Below, in pieces: positions 1 through 7,441 of a stretch of DNA of 50,008 nucleotides (position 1 is the first letter of the stretch; every line of letters starts with the position of its first letter). A program made the position numbers and the translations under genes. The stretch is taken from positions 1 through 50,008 of the forward strand of contig NZ_QSCM01000019.1 in the NCBI RefSeq assembly GCF_003463065.1. The letters run 5' to 3'. The notes below the pieces were generated by a model. The model had not been told where the DNA came from. It made no database searches and worked only from the letters and a program-made list of their open reading frames with translations. This stretch comes from Blautia sp. OF03-15BH. Its GTDB lineage: Bacteria > Bacillota > Clostridia > Lachnospirales > Lachnospiraceae.

Positions 1-57
1 ATTGAGCAAGAAGCCCCCACTTCAAAATCAGTGATTTAAGTGGTGGGAGCATGTCAC
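1..57 (+). mobile_element. Probable right end of an IS200/IS605-type element
   Basis: A C-rich arm (CCCCCACTT, 14-22) pairs imperfectly with AAGTGGTGGG (38-47), and AAATC (25-29) pairs with GATTT (33-37) inside it. This hairpin, directly followed by an interrupted gene, is what the right end of TnpB-carrying IS200/IS605 elements looks like. In those elements it also forms the 3' part of the omega RNA. The tnpB gene would lie left of the window, so the assignment rests on the hairpin and the broken gene alone. Confidence 0.45.
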
Positions 58-58
58 A

Positions 59-212
59 ATGAAACTTTATGAAGGACAGGAAGCAGAATACGAAAAACGC
101 CATAATCAGCTCTGACCGGAAATGGTGGGATTTCATGGCTGACATTATGGAAACCAACCCGGATAACAGCCCGGTGAGCATCGATCTCCAGACCGTTTTC
201 CATCTGGATTAG
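59..212 (+). pseudogene. rhaM: L-rhamnose mutarotase, decayed remnant
   Basis: Two pieces of an L-rhamnose mutarotase (RhaM, DUF718 family, about 100 residues) can be read. The first (59-115) encodes MKLYEGQEAEYEKRHNQL and hits a TGA where the family has the Trp of a W-P-E-M motif. The second (123-209) is in another frame and encodes the conserved C-terminus with WWDFMADIMETNPDNSPVS, ending at TAG 210-212. The middle of the protein is missing. The joint falls in GGAAATGGTGG, which fits both reading frames, so a deletion between short repeats is likely. The first residues are replaced by the hairpin at 1-57, consistent with insertion of a mobile element. The gene cannot make an enzyme. Confidence 0.75.
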
Positions 213-232
213 TAACTGCTCTGAACTGTTAC
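212..232 (-). repeat. 21-bp relic of the MITE found at 26071
   Basis: Read on the minus strand this segment begins GTAACAGTTCAGAGCA, which matches 15 of the first 16 bases of the complete 184-bp element at 26071-26254. It starts on the last base of the rhaM stop codon. It is either a deleted copy or a solo terminal repeat. Confidence 0.5.
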
Positions 233-317
233 AAAAAAATAATGATTGCAATTTCTTCCAAATTATATTATAATTCTGTGTGTAGAAGAATTTCCCCTTC
301 AAAAATTCTTCTTACAA
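233..317. other. Short AT-rich intergenic stretch
   Basis: AT-rich sequence between the repeat relic and the left att-like site. AGAAGAATTT and AAATTCTTCT form a small dyad (282-291 and 304-313). No gene is visible. Confidence 0.4.
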
Positions 318-350
318 CCCCTTATTAATTATTTATACTCCCCTCGAAAG
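318..350 (+). other. Left attachment core (attL candidate)
   Basis: These 33 bases, starting CCCCTTATTAATTATTTATA and ending in CTCGAAAG, recur exactly at 12367-12399, while sequence to the left of each copy is unrelated. They sit just before a small terminator hairpin at both places. The real crossover may be shorter than the shared block. Confidence 0.6.
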
Positions 351-351
351 G

Positions 352-384
352 CCTGACAGCTCCCCTGTCAGGTCTTTCTTTTTG
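352..384 (+). terminator. Small rho-independent terminator next to attL
   Basis: CCTGACAG (352-359) pairs with CTGTCAGG (365-372) around a CTCCC loop and is followed by TCTTTCTTTTT. The same hairpin, with one compensating change beside the stem, is present at 12401-12432. Confidence 0.65.
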
Positions 385-468
385 CCAGTATTTATGCGGC
401 TTCCGGGACTTTTTGGGTCTAGGAAAGTGTCTGTTTATTTGTTACAGAAAATGACTTTTTTGGACGGT

Positions 469-488
469 TGTACTCAGTTTTGTACTCA
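469..488 (+). promoter_or_regulatory. Paired TGTACTCA sites (integrase arm sites, left)
   Basis: TGTACTCA occurs at 469-476 and 481-488, 12 bp apart. A similar pair (11 bp apart) follows the integrase gene at 12245-12263. Direct repeats inside each end are typical arm-binding sites of Tn916-like tyrosine integrases. The role is inferred from position. Confidence 0.5.
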
Positions 489-534
489 GGTGGCTGAAAA
501 TTGGAAAATGGTGGTTTTCGGACAGTTTTGTTTA

Positions 535-573
535 TTGACATGTCACAAAAAGTGGGATAAAGTAGGATGAAGT
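535..573 (+). promoter_or_regulatory. Promoter of the J-domain gene, with 10-bp repeats
   Basis: TTGACA (535-540), a 17-bp spacer and TAAAGT (558-563) form a good sigma-A promoter. The -10 region lies in two helically phased 10-mers, GGGATAAAGT and AGGATGAAGT (554-573). The same promoter design occurs at 1612 and at 12584. Confidence 0.65.
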
Positions 574-599
574 AAAAAGAGAAAATGGTGGGAGTACTT

Positions 600-1340
600 A
601 TGAAAAACTATTATGAAATATTAGAAGTTACGCCAGAAGCATCGGAAGAAGTAATAAAGGCCGCATATAAGGCCTTGGTAAAAAGGATGCATCCAGATAA
701 CGGCGGTACAGGAACTTGGAACGGAAAGACCATTGAAGATGTTAATGAAGCATATGAGGTTCTGTCTGATAAGAACAAGAGGGAAAGGTATGATTTAGAA
801 CAAAATAACTTCAAAGCAAATACAACGACCAATAGTCAGTGGGAAAGAAAAGAAGAAAAAGCGCAAGAGAATAAGAATGAGCATAAAACAGAAAATAGAG
901 CAGAATATAAAAGAGAAGAACGACCCCAGCAAAGTGTGAAAGAAGATAATAAGTTAGAAGTATTTGAATTATTGAAGGAAAATGCTTCGGGCATTATCGG
1001 GGCAATAATTTTGGGGATTATATTTAAAAAATTAGGTTTGGCAGAGTGGCTTTTTATCGCGGCGATTTGCTGTGGAGCATATTGTGTGGTTGGTCTTGGT
1101 TCTGTTCTAATGGTTGGAGTATTGAATTTGTTTTTGCCTAAAAAACGCAAATGGGGAGAAGATGATAATACGACACTTCAAGCTTTAATAGCGTTGGTCG
1201 TATGGAAAAAATATATATTTCCACTTTTCAAGATAAGTAAGGTCGTTGATATAATATGTATGGTTTGTCTTATATGTTTCGGTATTATGTTAGCAGAAAA
1301 AATAGTAAAAACTGTTTTTGGAAGTGGAAAATCCTGTTGA
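600..1340 (+). CDS. J-domain protein with C-terminal membrane segments
   Basis: The 246-residue protein begins with a J domain (about residues 1-68) that has the HPD motif (KRMHPDNGG) needed to stimulate Hsp70/DnaK ATPase. It then has a charged Lys/Glu/Asn-rich linker (about 70-120) and several hydrophobic segments (about 130-185 and 205-240), so it is probably membrane-anchored with the J domain in the cytoplasm. It lacks the Gly/Phe and zinc-finger regions of true DnaJ. I chose ATG 600, behind GGGAG. The ATG at 585 is not conserved in the second copy of this gene start at 12654. Its own promoter and terminator make it a single-gene unit at the left end of the element. Its job there is unknown; recruiting host DnaK to a membrane process is a guess. 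Confidence 0.8.
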   Translation: MKNYYEILEVTPEASEEVIKAAYKALVKRMHPDNGGTGTWNGKTIEDVNEAYEVLSDKNKRERYDLEQNNFKANTTTNSQWERKEEKAQENKNEHKTENRAEYKREERPQQSVKEDNKLEVFELLKENASGIIGAIILGIIFKKLGLAEWLFIAAICCGAYCVVGLGSVLMVGVLNLFLPKKRKWGEDDNTTLQALIALVVWKKYIFPLFKISKVVDIICMVCLICFGIMLAEKIVKTVFGSGKSC

Positions 1341-1384
1341 GAGAAGTTTTAGAAGGGAAGAATCTAAAACTTCTCTTTTTTTAC
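1341..1384 (+). terminator. Terminator after the J-domain gene
   Basis: GAGAAGTTTTAGA (1341-1353) pairs perfectly over 13 bp with TCTAAAACTTCTC (1363-1375) and is followed by a run of T. Confidence 0.85.
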
Positions 1385-1388
1385 TTTA

Positions 1389-1565
1389 CTATGAAGGACT
1401 GTGCTTAGATTTGTTAGGAAGAGAATCTTTGCTTCTTATGTAGTCTTTTAAAATGAGATTTACATATTGACTGAAAGAACGATCATCTTCTTCTGCTTCC
1501 TTTTTAAGAACTTCAATAATGTCTGAATCCAGAGTGATACTGATTTTACTTTTTAATGGCTTCAT
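1389..1565 (-). CDS. Small ribbon-helix-helix DNA-binding protein
   Basis: A 58-residue minus-strand gene starting MKPLKSKISITLDSDIIEVL. The pattern is that of Arc/CopG/MetJ-type proteins: a short beta strand (KISITLDSD) and two helices (IIEVLKKEAEEDDRSF, SQYVNLILKDYIRSK). It has a good ribosome site (AAGGAG, 7 bases before ATG 1565). It diverges from the promoter at 1612, so it may bind the repeats there and regulate the J-domain and secreted-protein genes or itself. An antitoxin without its toxin is an alternative. The specific target is inferred. Confidence 0.65.
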   Translation of the reverse strand: MKPLKSKISITLDSDIIEVLKKEAEEDDRSFSQYVNLILKDYIRSKDSLPNKSKHSPS

Positions 1566-1611
1566 ACAATACTCCTTTTTGTATCACTATAGCAGTTTGT
1601 CCGAAATAATA

Positions 1612-1660
1612 TTGACATGTAAGATAAAGTAGGATAAAGTGGGACTTAGTAGGATTATAT
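1612..1660 (+). promoter_or_regulatory. Promoter of the secreted-protein gene, with four 10-bp repeats
   Basis: TTGACA (1612-1617), a 17-bp spacer and TAAAGT (1635-1640). Four consecutive 10-mers cover the -10 region and start site: AAGATAAAGT, AGGATAAAGT, GGGACTTAGT and AGGATTATAT (1621-1660). Their one-helical-turn period suggests a protein binding one face of the DNA. Confidence 0.65.
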
Positions 1661-1742
1661 AAAAAAGGGGGAATTGGTGGATTCAAGTTAAGGAAAAAAG
1701 TAACATGGTAAAGATGAAAAAGAGTGAAAAAAGGAGGATAAT

Positions 1743-4004
1743 ATGTTACAGAAATTAAAGAAGATGCAGATATTGTGGATGATAATTTTTGTTATGGGGA
1801 TTTTCATCTTTGGAAAAGGTACAATGAAGGCAATGGCATCTGGTGCTTTGCAGCTTAATAAGGAATATAAAATAAGCGAATTGATTGAAATGGCAAGTTA
1901 TACAGGTTACTCAAGTTATTGGTTTCATAATATTGCGTTTCCGAGTGCGGGAAGAGTCCGGGTTGTATTCAAAAGTACGACAAAAGAGATTATGACTTAT
2001 TGTAAATTAGGTGATAGAGGACAAATTTTTTATGATGGAATAGAAAATACAAGAAGTCAATGGTTTTCTGTTACACAAGGTCAGCAAAGTTTATATATGG
2101 AATTGAATGAAGCATATAACGTCAATAGTGAAGCTAGATTTATCTTGCAATATCAAACAAGCAATCAATATGTAGGTGAAATAGAAAGCAATGATACATT
2201 TGATACTGCTAATATGATTCAGCCAGGTATTACATATGAGGGTAATTTGACTTCAGAAGATGCGGATGTGTATAAGTTTGTTATGGCGCAGAATGGACTT
2301 GTGTTAATAAAAGCAAGTGATTTAGCAAGTCATAATGAAGTTTACTTATATAAAGAAGATGCAAATAGAAATACTAAAAAAATTAAAAAAGGCCCTGATT
2401 TTGGACGGATACGATTAAAAAAAGGAAGTTATTTCATAAGATGTGCGGGAAGAGAAAACTGGGAAGGAATTCCAGACGGAGATCCTCAAGAATACAGGTT
2501 AAAAGTTGATATAAGTTATGAGTCTGAAAAAAGTTATGAACAAGAAGAGAATAATGTAATCAATGATGCTAATGTAAAAAATGTAAATGTAAAATATACA
2601 GGCAATCTAAACGATGATGAAGATATTGACTGGTATAAATTTACTATTGATAGGAAAAGTGTGATAGCATTGGAGTCTTGGGTTCCGCGAGAAAGTTCAG
2701 ATTGGGTTAAATTTGAATTATATAAGGGAACTGATAAGTTACAGGAAAATAAAACTACAACAAATCCATATAATAAGGCAGAGGGCATAATTGTAGATCC
2801 TGGAACTTATTTGCTTAGAGTAACAGGAACTTTGAATGAAGATTATGCATTTAATCTAAATTGTCGTGATTACATTTATGTCTCAAAAATTGATTTAGAT
2901 TCCTCTATTGAAATTATAGTAGGTGACGAGAAAACTTTAATTGAAAAAATTTCGCCAGATAATGCGGATAATAAGACTTTAACATGGAGTAGCAGTAATC
3001 CTTCTGTTGCTGTAGTTGATTATCATGGTACGGTATCGACGAAGAAAGTAGGAACGGCAGTAATTACAGCAAAAGCCACAGATGGAAGCGGCGTTGTTGG
3101 AAGCTGTAATTTGAAGGTAAAAGCAAAGCCAGTAAAAGCTACAGGAATTGCTTTAATAGCAGAAATGACAATACAGGCAGGTTCATCTGCAAAATTGACT
3201 GCACAGGTGTTGCCAAATGAGGCCACTAATAAATCCGTTACCTGGATTAGTGATGATGAGTCCATTGCAACGGTCGATGCCTCTGGAAGAGTATTTGGTA
3301 GAAAAGCTGGTGAGACATATGTTGTTGCCGCTGTAACGGAAAGTATTGAAGACAGTGATTCCGATGATCCGGAAAACTGGATTTATGAAATCTGCTATAT
3401 CACAGTAAAACCGAAACCAGTTCCGAAGTTAAATAAGAAGGCCGTTAGTGTAACGATTGGAAAGAACTACAAATTATCCTTAAAATCTGCGAAGGGTAAA
3501 GTTACTTGGAAGAGTAAATCGCCATCTATAGCAACAGTTACAAGCAGTGGTGTTGTAAAAGGTAAAAAGCCAGGAAAAGCTACAATCGTTGCAAAATGCG
3601 GCAATAAATCATATACCTGTACGGTTACGGTCAATGGATATTTTGGAAAAGGTACCTGGTATACAGCAACAGAGGGAGATTTTCATTTGATTATTCATTC
3701 TGTAGCAGGTAATAAAATGAAATATAGCATAAGGATGCCAGGCTTTTCACTGAGTCATAAGACCGCAATAATAGGAAGAAATGGAAAAGTAGCAACTGCA
3801 AGTTTCAAGTGCCGTTATGGTAAAAAACATAGTTTGACGTTTACTTATGTGAATGGAAACAGAATAAAAATTAAAGAAACTTCTTCTTGCTCAAGTAAGC
3901 TGCTGGCATGGAGTGGCAAATACTCAAAGAAAACGTTAGGACGTAGTTTTTATAAAGAAAAATACATCTATGCTCACTTTAATACAATTTCTTTTAAATA
4001 TTGA
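1743..4004 (+). CDS. Large secreted protein with PPC-like and Ig-like (Big_2) domains
   Basis: The 753-residue protein has a signal peptide (Lys-rich start, hydrophobic residues about 9-25, possible cut after MAS). Two segments resemble bacterial pre-peptidase C-terminal (PPC) domains: about 150-235 (ESNDTFDTANMIQPG, DADVYKF) and about 245-355 (DIDWYKF). Three bacterial Ig-like group 2 domains follow (about 375-455, 460-560, 565-630), with the usual TLTWSSSNPSVAVVD, SVTWISDDESIATVD and KVTWKSKSPSIATV cores. The last 120 residues are a basic domain I do not recognise. There is no LPxTG or choline-binding repeat, so the protein is probably released or held by its basic tail. It most likely binds or modifies a surface or glycan. 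No catalytic motif is visible. ATG 1743 follows AAGGAGG. Confidence 0.8.
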   Translation: MLQKLKKMQILWMIIFVMGIFIFGKGTMKAMASGALQLNKEYKISELIEMASYTGYSSYWFHNIAFPSAGRVRVVFKSTTKEIMTYCKLGDRGQIFYDGIENTRSQWFSVTQGQQSLYMELNEAYNVNSEARFILQYQTSNQYVGEIESNDTFDTANMIQPGITYEGNLTSEDADVYKFVMAQNGLVLIKASDLASHNEVYLYKEDANRNTKKIKKGPDFGRIRLKKGSYFIRCAGRENWEGIPDGDPQEYRLKVDISYESEKSYEQEENNVINDANVKNVNVKYTGNLNDDEDIDWYKFTIDRKSVIALESWVPRESSDWVKFELYKGTDKLQENKTTTNPYNKAEGIIVDPGTYLLRVTGTLNEDYAFNLNCRDYIYVSKIDLDSSIEIIVGDEKTLIEKISPDNADNKTLTWSSSNPSVAVVDYHGTVSTKKVGTAVITAKATDGSGVVGSCNLKVKAKPVKATGIALIAEMTIQAGSSAKLTAQVLPNEATNKSVTWISDDESIATVDASGRVFGRKAGETYVVAAVTESIEDSDSDDPENWIYEICYITVKPKPVPKLNKKAVSVTIGKNYKLSLKSAKGKVTWKSKSPSIATVTSSGVVKGKKPGKATIVAKCGNKSYTCTVTVNGYFGKGTWYTATEGDFHLIIHSVAGNKMKYSIRMPGFSLSHKTAIIGRNGKVATASFKCRYGKKHSLTFTYVNGNRIKIKETSSCSSKLLAWSGKYSKKTLGRSFYKEKYIYAHFNTISFKY

Positions 4005-4052
4005 TTAGAAGATATAATCGTTTAATAGGGTCTAAATAACGAATGTATAAGG

Positions 4053-4097
4053 ATCTCCCTTACCAGGAACATAAAATCTTGGTAAGGGAGATTTTTT
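4053..4097. terminator. Bidirectional terminator between convergent genes
   Basis: ATCTCCCTTACCA (4053-4065) pairs perfectly with TGGTAAGGGAGAT (4080-4092), followed by TTTTTT on the plus strand. It ends the secreted-protein gene. The stop codon of the minus-strand gene at 4096 overlaps the T run. Confidence 0.85.
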
Positions 4098-4272
4098 ATT
4101 TATGTGCCAAAATAAACATCAGCAGGCGGTCTTTGGGAATCCGCCAGCGGTTCTTGATTTTCATTCCTTCCAGCTCTTGTGAGTGAAGAAGGTCTAACAA
4201 AGAATTTTTTCCAATCTGTAAAATTTCTCTACATTGGTCGAAAGATAAGAGATCCGGATATTGCTCGAACAT
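4096..4272 (-). CDS. Small helix-turn-helix (excisionase-like) protein
   Basis: A 58-residue minus-strand gene: MFEQYPDLLSFDQCREILQI, then GKNSLLDLLHSQELEGMKIK, ending with NRWRIPKDRLLMFI. Its pattern is that of MerR/excisionase-type winged helix proteins: a helix-turn-helix, then a short wing with a basic W-R-I-P-K motif. The ATG at 4272 follows AAAGGAG on the minus strand. It may regulate the adjacent recombination genes or act as a second directionality factor. The element has another excisionase next to the integrase (10865), so a regulatory role is more likely here. Confidence 0.65.
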   Translation of the reverse strand: MFEQYPDLLSFDQCREILQIGKNSLLDLLHSQELEGMKIKNRWRIPKDRLLMFILAHK

Positions 4273-4504
4273 AAAAACTCCTTTCGTGAGAATGGCTTAT
4301 CTGAGTTTCACTGGGTTGTATAAAGTTTATGACAGTGCTTCTTATAAGGTAGTTCGTTTAAAAAATAGAAAATAATAAGAGTCATTTTTTTGAAGAAAAG
4401 AATTAGGTTTTTTAAACTGATATAAACAGTAACGCCCGTTTTGTACAGATTTTCATTGATATATTATCCTTCTGAATCCATAGAAAAAGAAAGAAGGTGA
4501 AGAA

Positions 4505-4621
4505 ATGAAAAAGAAATCTTTTGTACAGCAGTTAGTGGAAACCGTAGTTCTGATTTGCGAAGTGGTACAGTTCGTAAATGGTAAGCAGGAATCAAAGCAG
4601 AAAAAAGAAAACAAGAAATGA
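4505..4621 (+). CDS. Small protein of unknown function upstream of DUF932 gene
   Basis: A 38-residue reading frame, MKKKSFVQQLVETVVLICEV followed by a basic, Gln/Lys-rich tail. It has a good ribosome site (AGAAGGTGAAG before ATG 4505) and ends 18 bases before the next gene, so it probably opens the recombination operon. One hydrophobic helix is visible. I recognise no family. Confidence 0.5.
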   Translation: MKKKSFVQQLVETVVLICEVVQFVNGKQESKQKKENKK

Positions 4622-4639
4622 TGAGAGGAGAAGATCAAG

Positions 4640-5575
4640 ATGGCAGCAGAAGTAGAAACAATGTTCAGTGTAAGAGAAAGACCGTGGCATGGACTTGGAA
4701 CAATCGTAGAGGAGGCTCCGGATTCTGAGACAGCATTAAAACTGGCGGGACTCGACTGGATGGTCGAACAGAGACAGTTATATACAGAATTTGGAAAAAA
4801 TGTTCCCGGATATAAGGTAAATATCCGGGATAAAGACGAGGAAATTTTGGGAATTGTTACAGACAGGTATAAGGTGGTACAGAACACGGAAGCTTTTGCT
4901 TTTACGGATGAATTACTTGGAAAAGGCGTTCATTATGAAACTGCCGGAAGTCTGCAAAACGGAAAGAAAACGTGGATTTTGGCAAAATTACCGGAACCTT
5001 ATGTGATAACCGGAGAAGAGGTAAATTCCTATCTGGTTTTCAGCAATTCTCATGATGGATTGGGAGCTATCCGGGTAGCAATTACGCCAATACGGGTTGT
5101 TTGTCAGAATACCTTAAATCTGGCTCTTAATACAGCATCCAGAAGCTGGGCATCTAAGCATATGGGAAATATTCAGGAAAAGATAGAAGAGGCAGAAGAA
5201 ACCTTATTTCTGGCAGATAAGTATATGAAAGAATTTGGTAAGGAGGCAGAGAAACTTCAAAAGATAAAAATGCCGGATAAAAAAGTAGAAGAATACATAG
5301 AACTTCTTTTGCCAATCCGGGATGATATTACTTTGAGGAAGAAAAAGAATATCCATTACCTTAGAGAAGAATTAAAAATGCGCTATTTTGAAGCACCGGA
5401 CTTACAGCATATGGGAAAAAATGCTTTTCGCTTTATCAATGCGGTATCTGATTTTAGTACTCATTCGACTCCTCTACGGACAACGCACCAGTACAGAGAA
5501 CAGATTTTTGATAAGACGATCAAGGGGAATCCGCTGATTGATAAAGCGTATGAAATGGTGAAGGAAATCGCATAA
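4640..5575 (+). CDS. DUF932 (phage/plasmid-like TIGR03299) protein
   Basis: The 311-residue protein has the family hallmark start (residues 8-21, FSVRERPWHGLGTI) and the usual length. DUF932 proteins occur on plasmids, phages and integrative elements of Firmicutes and Actinobacteria, usually beside RecT-type recombination genes. Their biochemical activity is not established. Here it is followed 20 bases later by a YqaJ exonuclease and then RecT, so it very likely works in the same single-strand annealing pathway. GAGGAGAAGATCAAG precedes ATG 4640. Confidence 0.85.
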   Translation: MAAEVETMFSVRERPWHGLGTIVEEAPDSETALKLAGLDWMVEQRQLYTEFGKNVPGYKVNIRDKDEEILGIVTDRYKVVQNTEAFAFTDELLGKGVHYETAGSLQNGKKTWILAKLPEPYVITGEEVNSYLVFSNSHDGLGAIRVAITPIRVVCQNTLNLALNTASRSWASKHMGNIQEKIEEAEETLFLADKYMKEFGKEAEKLQKIKMPDKKVEEYIELLLPIRDDITLRKKKNIHYLREELKMRYFEAPDLQHMGKNAFRFINAVSDFSTHSTPLRTTHQYREQIFDKTIKGNPLIDKAYEMVKEIA

Positions 5576-5595
5576 CGACGCAGAAAGGACAGAAT

Positions 5596-6525
5596 ATGAA
5601 AAAACTTGTATCAACAACAGGATTATCAGAAGAGGAATGGCTTGCTTACAGAAAAAGAGGAATCGGCGGTTCTGATGCGGGGGCGGTATGTGGATTGAAT
5701 CCATATAGCTCGCCAATGAATATTTACCAAGATAAAATCAGTGATGAGATAGAGAAAAAAGATAATGAAGCAATGCGTCTGGGAAGAGATCTGGAGGATT
5801 ATGTTGCCCAGCGATTTATGGAAGAGACAGGCTTGAAAGTCCGTAAAGCAAATGCCATGTTTTATGATGAAGAGAATCCATTTATGCTGGCAGATGTAGA
5901 CCGTTTAATTGTAGGAGAGAAAGCAGGGCTTGAGTGTAAGACAGTAAATGCCTACAGTGCCGATAAGTGGGAGAATGGGAATATACCGCCGCATTATCAG
6001 ATTCAGTGTTATCATTACATGGCGGTTTTAGGATTGGATGCCTGGTATATTGCTGCTTTGATCTTTGGAAAGGGACTGGTATATCACAAGATTCTTCGGG
6101 ATGAAAGTGTGATTAAAAACCTACGTTCCATCGAAAAAGATTTTTGGCAGAATCATGTGGAAAAGAAAAATCCACCAGAAGCAGATGGTTCAGATGCCTT
6201 TGACGCTTGGATTAAAGGTGCTTTTCCAAAGGCAGACTCAGAAAAAGCAGTTCATCTTCAAGGCTTTGATGAAGGACTGAAAAGGAGAATGGAAGTGGCA
6301 GAGCTTATCAAGAAGCTGACCAAGGAAAAGAATGAAATCGAGCAGAAAATTAAAGTGTATATGGGAAATGCAGAATCAGCTGAGAATGAGAATTTCCGTG
6401 TATATTGGAAAAATATTGAAAGTAATACGCTGGACACTGCAAGGCTGAAAGAAGAAATGCCAGATGTCTATAAGAAGTACAGCAAGATAAGTTTAAGCAG
6501 AAGATTTACTGTGAAAGCGGCATGA
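5596..6525 (+). CDS. YqaJ-type viral recombinase (lambda Exo-like 5'-3' exonuclease)
   Basis: The 309-residue protein has the YqaJ fold signature: GIGGSDAGAVCGLNPY (residues 23-38), an acidic metal-binding segment (MLADVDRL) and the E-x-K motif (LECKT). Family members are Mg-dependent exonucleases that resect double-stranded ends to leave a 3' strand for the annealing partner. The RecT partner is encoded next door. The C-terminal third contains a Lys/Glu coiled-coil stretch (about 230-270). It is translated from ATG 5596 behind AGAAAGGAC. Confidence 0.9.
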   Translation: MKKLVSTTGLSEEEWLAYRKRGIGGSDAGAVCGLNPYSSPMNIYQDKISDEIEKKDNEAMRLGRDLEDYVAQRFMEETGLKVRKANAMFYDEENPFMLADVDRLIVGEKAGLECKTVNAYSADKWENGNIPPHYQIQCYHYMAVLGLDAWYIAALIFGKGLVYHKILRDESVIKNLRSIEKDFWQNHVEKKNPPEADGSDAFDAWIKGAFPKADSEKAVHLQGFDEGLKRRMEVAELIKKLTKEKNEIEQKIKVYMGNAESAENENFRVYWKNIESNTLDTARLKEEMPDVYKKYSKISLSRRFTVKAA

Positions 6526-6589
6526 AAAGTTTAGGGAAAGGGTGATGATTCCGTCATTCTTTCCCTGTTTATTTTTGGAGGAAAAACAG

Positions 6590-7387
6590 ATGAATGTGAA
6601 AGAAGAACTGGCTCAGAAAGCGGAGATTACTCAGAAGGAAGTGAAATTAAAAAAGTCAATGAGTATTTCTGATATGATTCGGGCTTTACAGCCGGAAATA
6701 AAGAAAGCATTGCCCTCTGTGGTAACACCGGAAAGATTTATCAGAATGGCATTGTCAGCCCTTAATACAACGCCGAAGCTGGCAGAGTGCAGTCAGATCT
6801 CGGTATTGGCGGCCTTAATGAACGCGGCCCAGTTAGGCTTGGAGCCAAATACACCTATGGGACAGGCGTATTTGATTCCATTCAATAATAAAGGAAAGAT
6901 GGAGTGTCAGTTTCAGATCGGCTACAAAGGACTTTTGGAACTGGTGTACAGAAATCCGGCTATTCAGATTATACAGGCGCAGACGGTCTATGAGAATGAT
7001 TATTTTGAGTATGAGCTGGGCTTAAATTCAAGATTGATACATCGGCCGGAATTAGAGGACAGAGGAGAGATCAGATTGTTTTATGGACTCTTTAAAATGG
7101 TGAATGGCGGATATGGATTTGAGGTCATGAGCAGGCAGGAGATGGATCAGTATGCGGCCAGATATTCAAAGTCTTTTGCATCGGGTTTCAGCCCTTGGGA
7201 AAATAATTATGAAGATATGGCGAAAAAGACCATGATAAAAAGAGTTTTAAAGTATGCTCCGGTGAAGATTGAAACGGCCAGAGCGCTGATAAACGATGAA
7301 TCTATAAAACTTCATTTATCAGAAGATATGAGCGAAGTGGAAAATGAAACGGTAGTAGACGGGCAGGCCGAAGAAAAGGCGGCATGA
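6590..7387 (+). CDS. recT: RecT single-strand DNA annealing protein
   Basis: The 265-residue protein carries the RecT core: about 30-75 (IKKALPSVVTPERFIRMALS) and the strongly conserved QLGLEPNTPMGQAYLIPF and CQFQIGYKGLLEL segments. RecT-type proteins bind and anneal complementary single strands made by the partner exonuclease, giving RecA-independent recombination. I chose ATG 6590, preceded by GGAGG, not the in-frame ATG at 6542 whose leader peptide is atypical. The gene ends the DUF932-YqaJ-RecT operon. In an integrative element this module could repair or recombine incoming copies. Confidence 0.92.
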   Translation: MNVKEELAQKAEITQKEVKLKKSMSISDMIRALQPEIKKALPSVVTPERFIRMALSALNTTPKLAECSQISVLAALMNAAQLGLEPNTPMGQAYLIPFNNKGKMECQFQIGYKGLLELVYRNPAIQIIQAQTVYENDYFEYELGLNSRLIHRPELEDRGEIRLFYGLFKMVNGGYGFEVMSRQEMDQYAARYSKSFASGFSPWENNYEDMAKKTMIKRVLKYAPVKIETARALINDESIKLHLSEDMSEVENETVVDGQAEEKAA

Positions 7388-7441
7388 AACCATCCAAAAA
7401 AGTACACATTTTTGGACATTGAAAAAAGAAAAGAAAAAGTA

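Larger units (their letters stand above)
318..729 (+). repeat. Direct repeat, copy 1 (412 bp)
   Basis: This block is repeated with scattered mismatches at 12367-12783. Both copies contain the att-like core, a terminator hairpin, a pair of TGTACTCA sites, a TTGACA promoter and the first 43 or so codons of a J-domain gene. The copies part after the shared AACGGAAAGA. The repeat is far longer than an att site and indicates two related elements inserted in tandem. Confidence 0.85.

Noticed and set aside
585..599. Earlier ATG for the J-domain gene
   Set aside because: It is not preserved in the second copy of the gene start, and GGGAG sits correctly for ATG 600.
7388..7441. Terminator of the recT operon directly after the stop codon
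   Set aside because: No stem followed by T was found here; the dyad further on lacks a T run and fits a recombinase site better.
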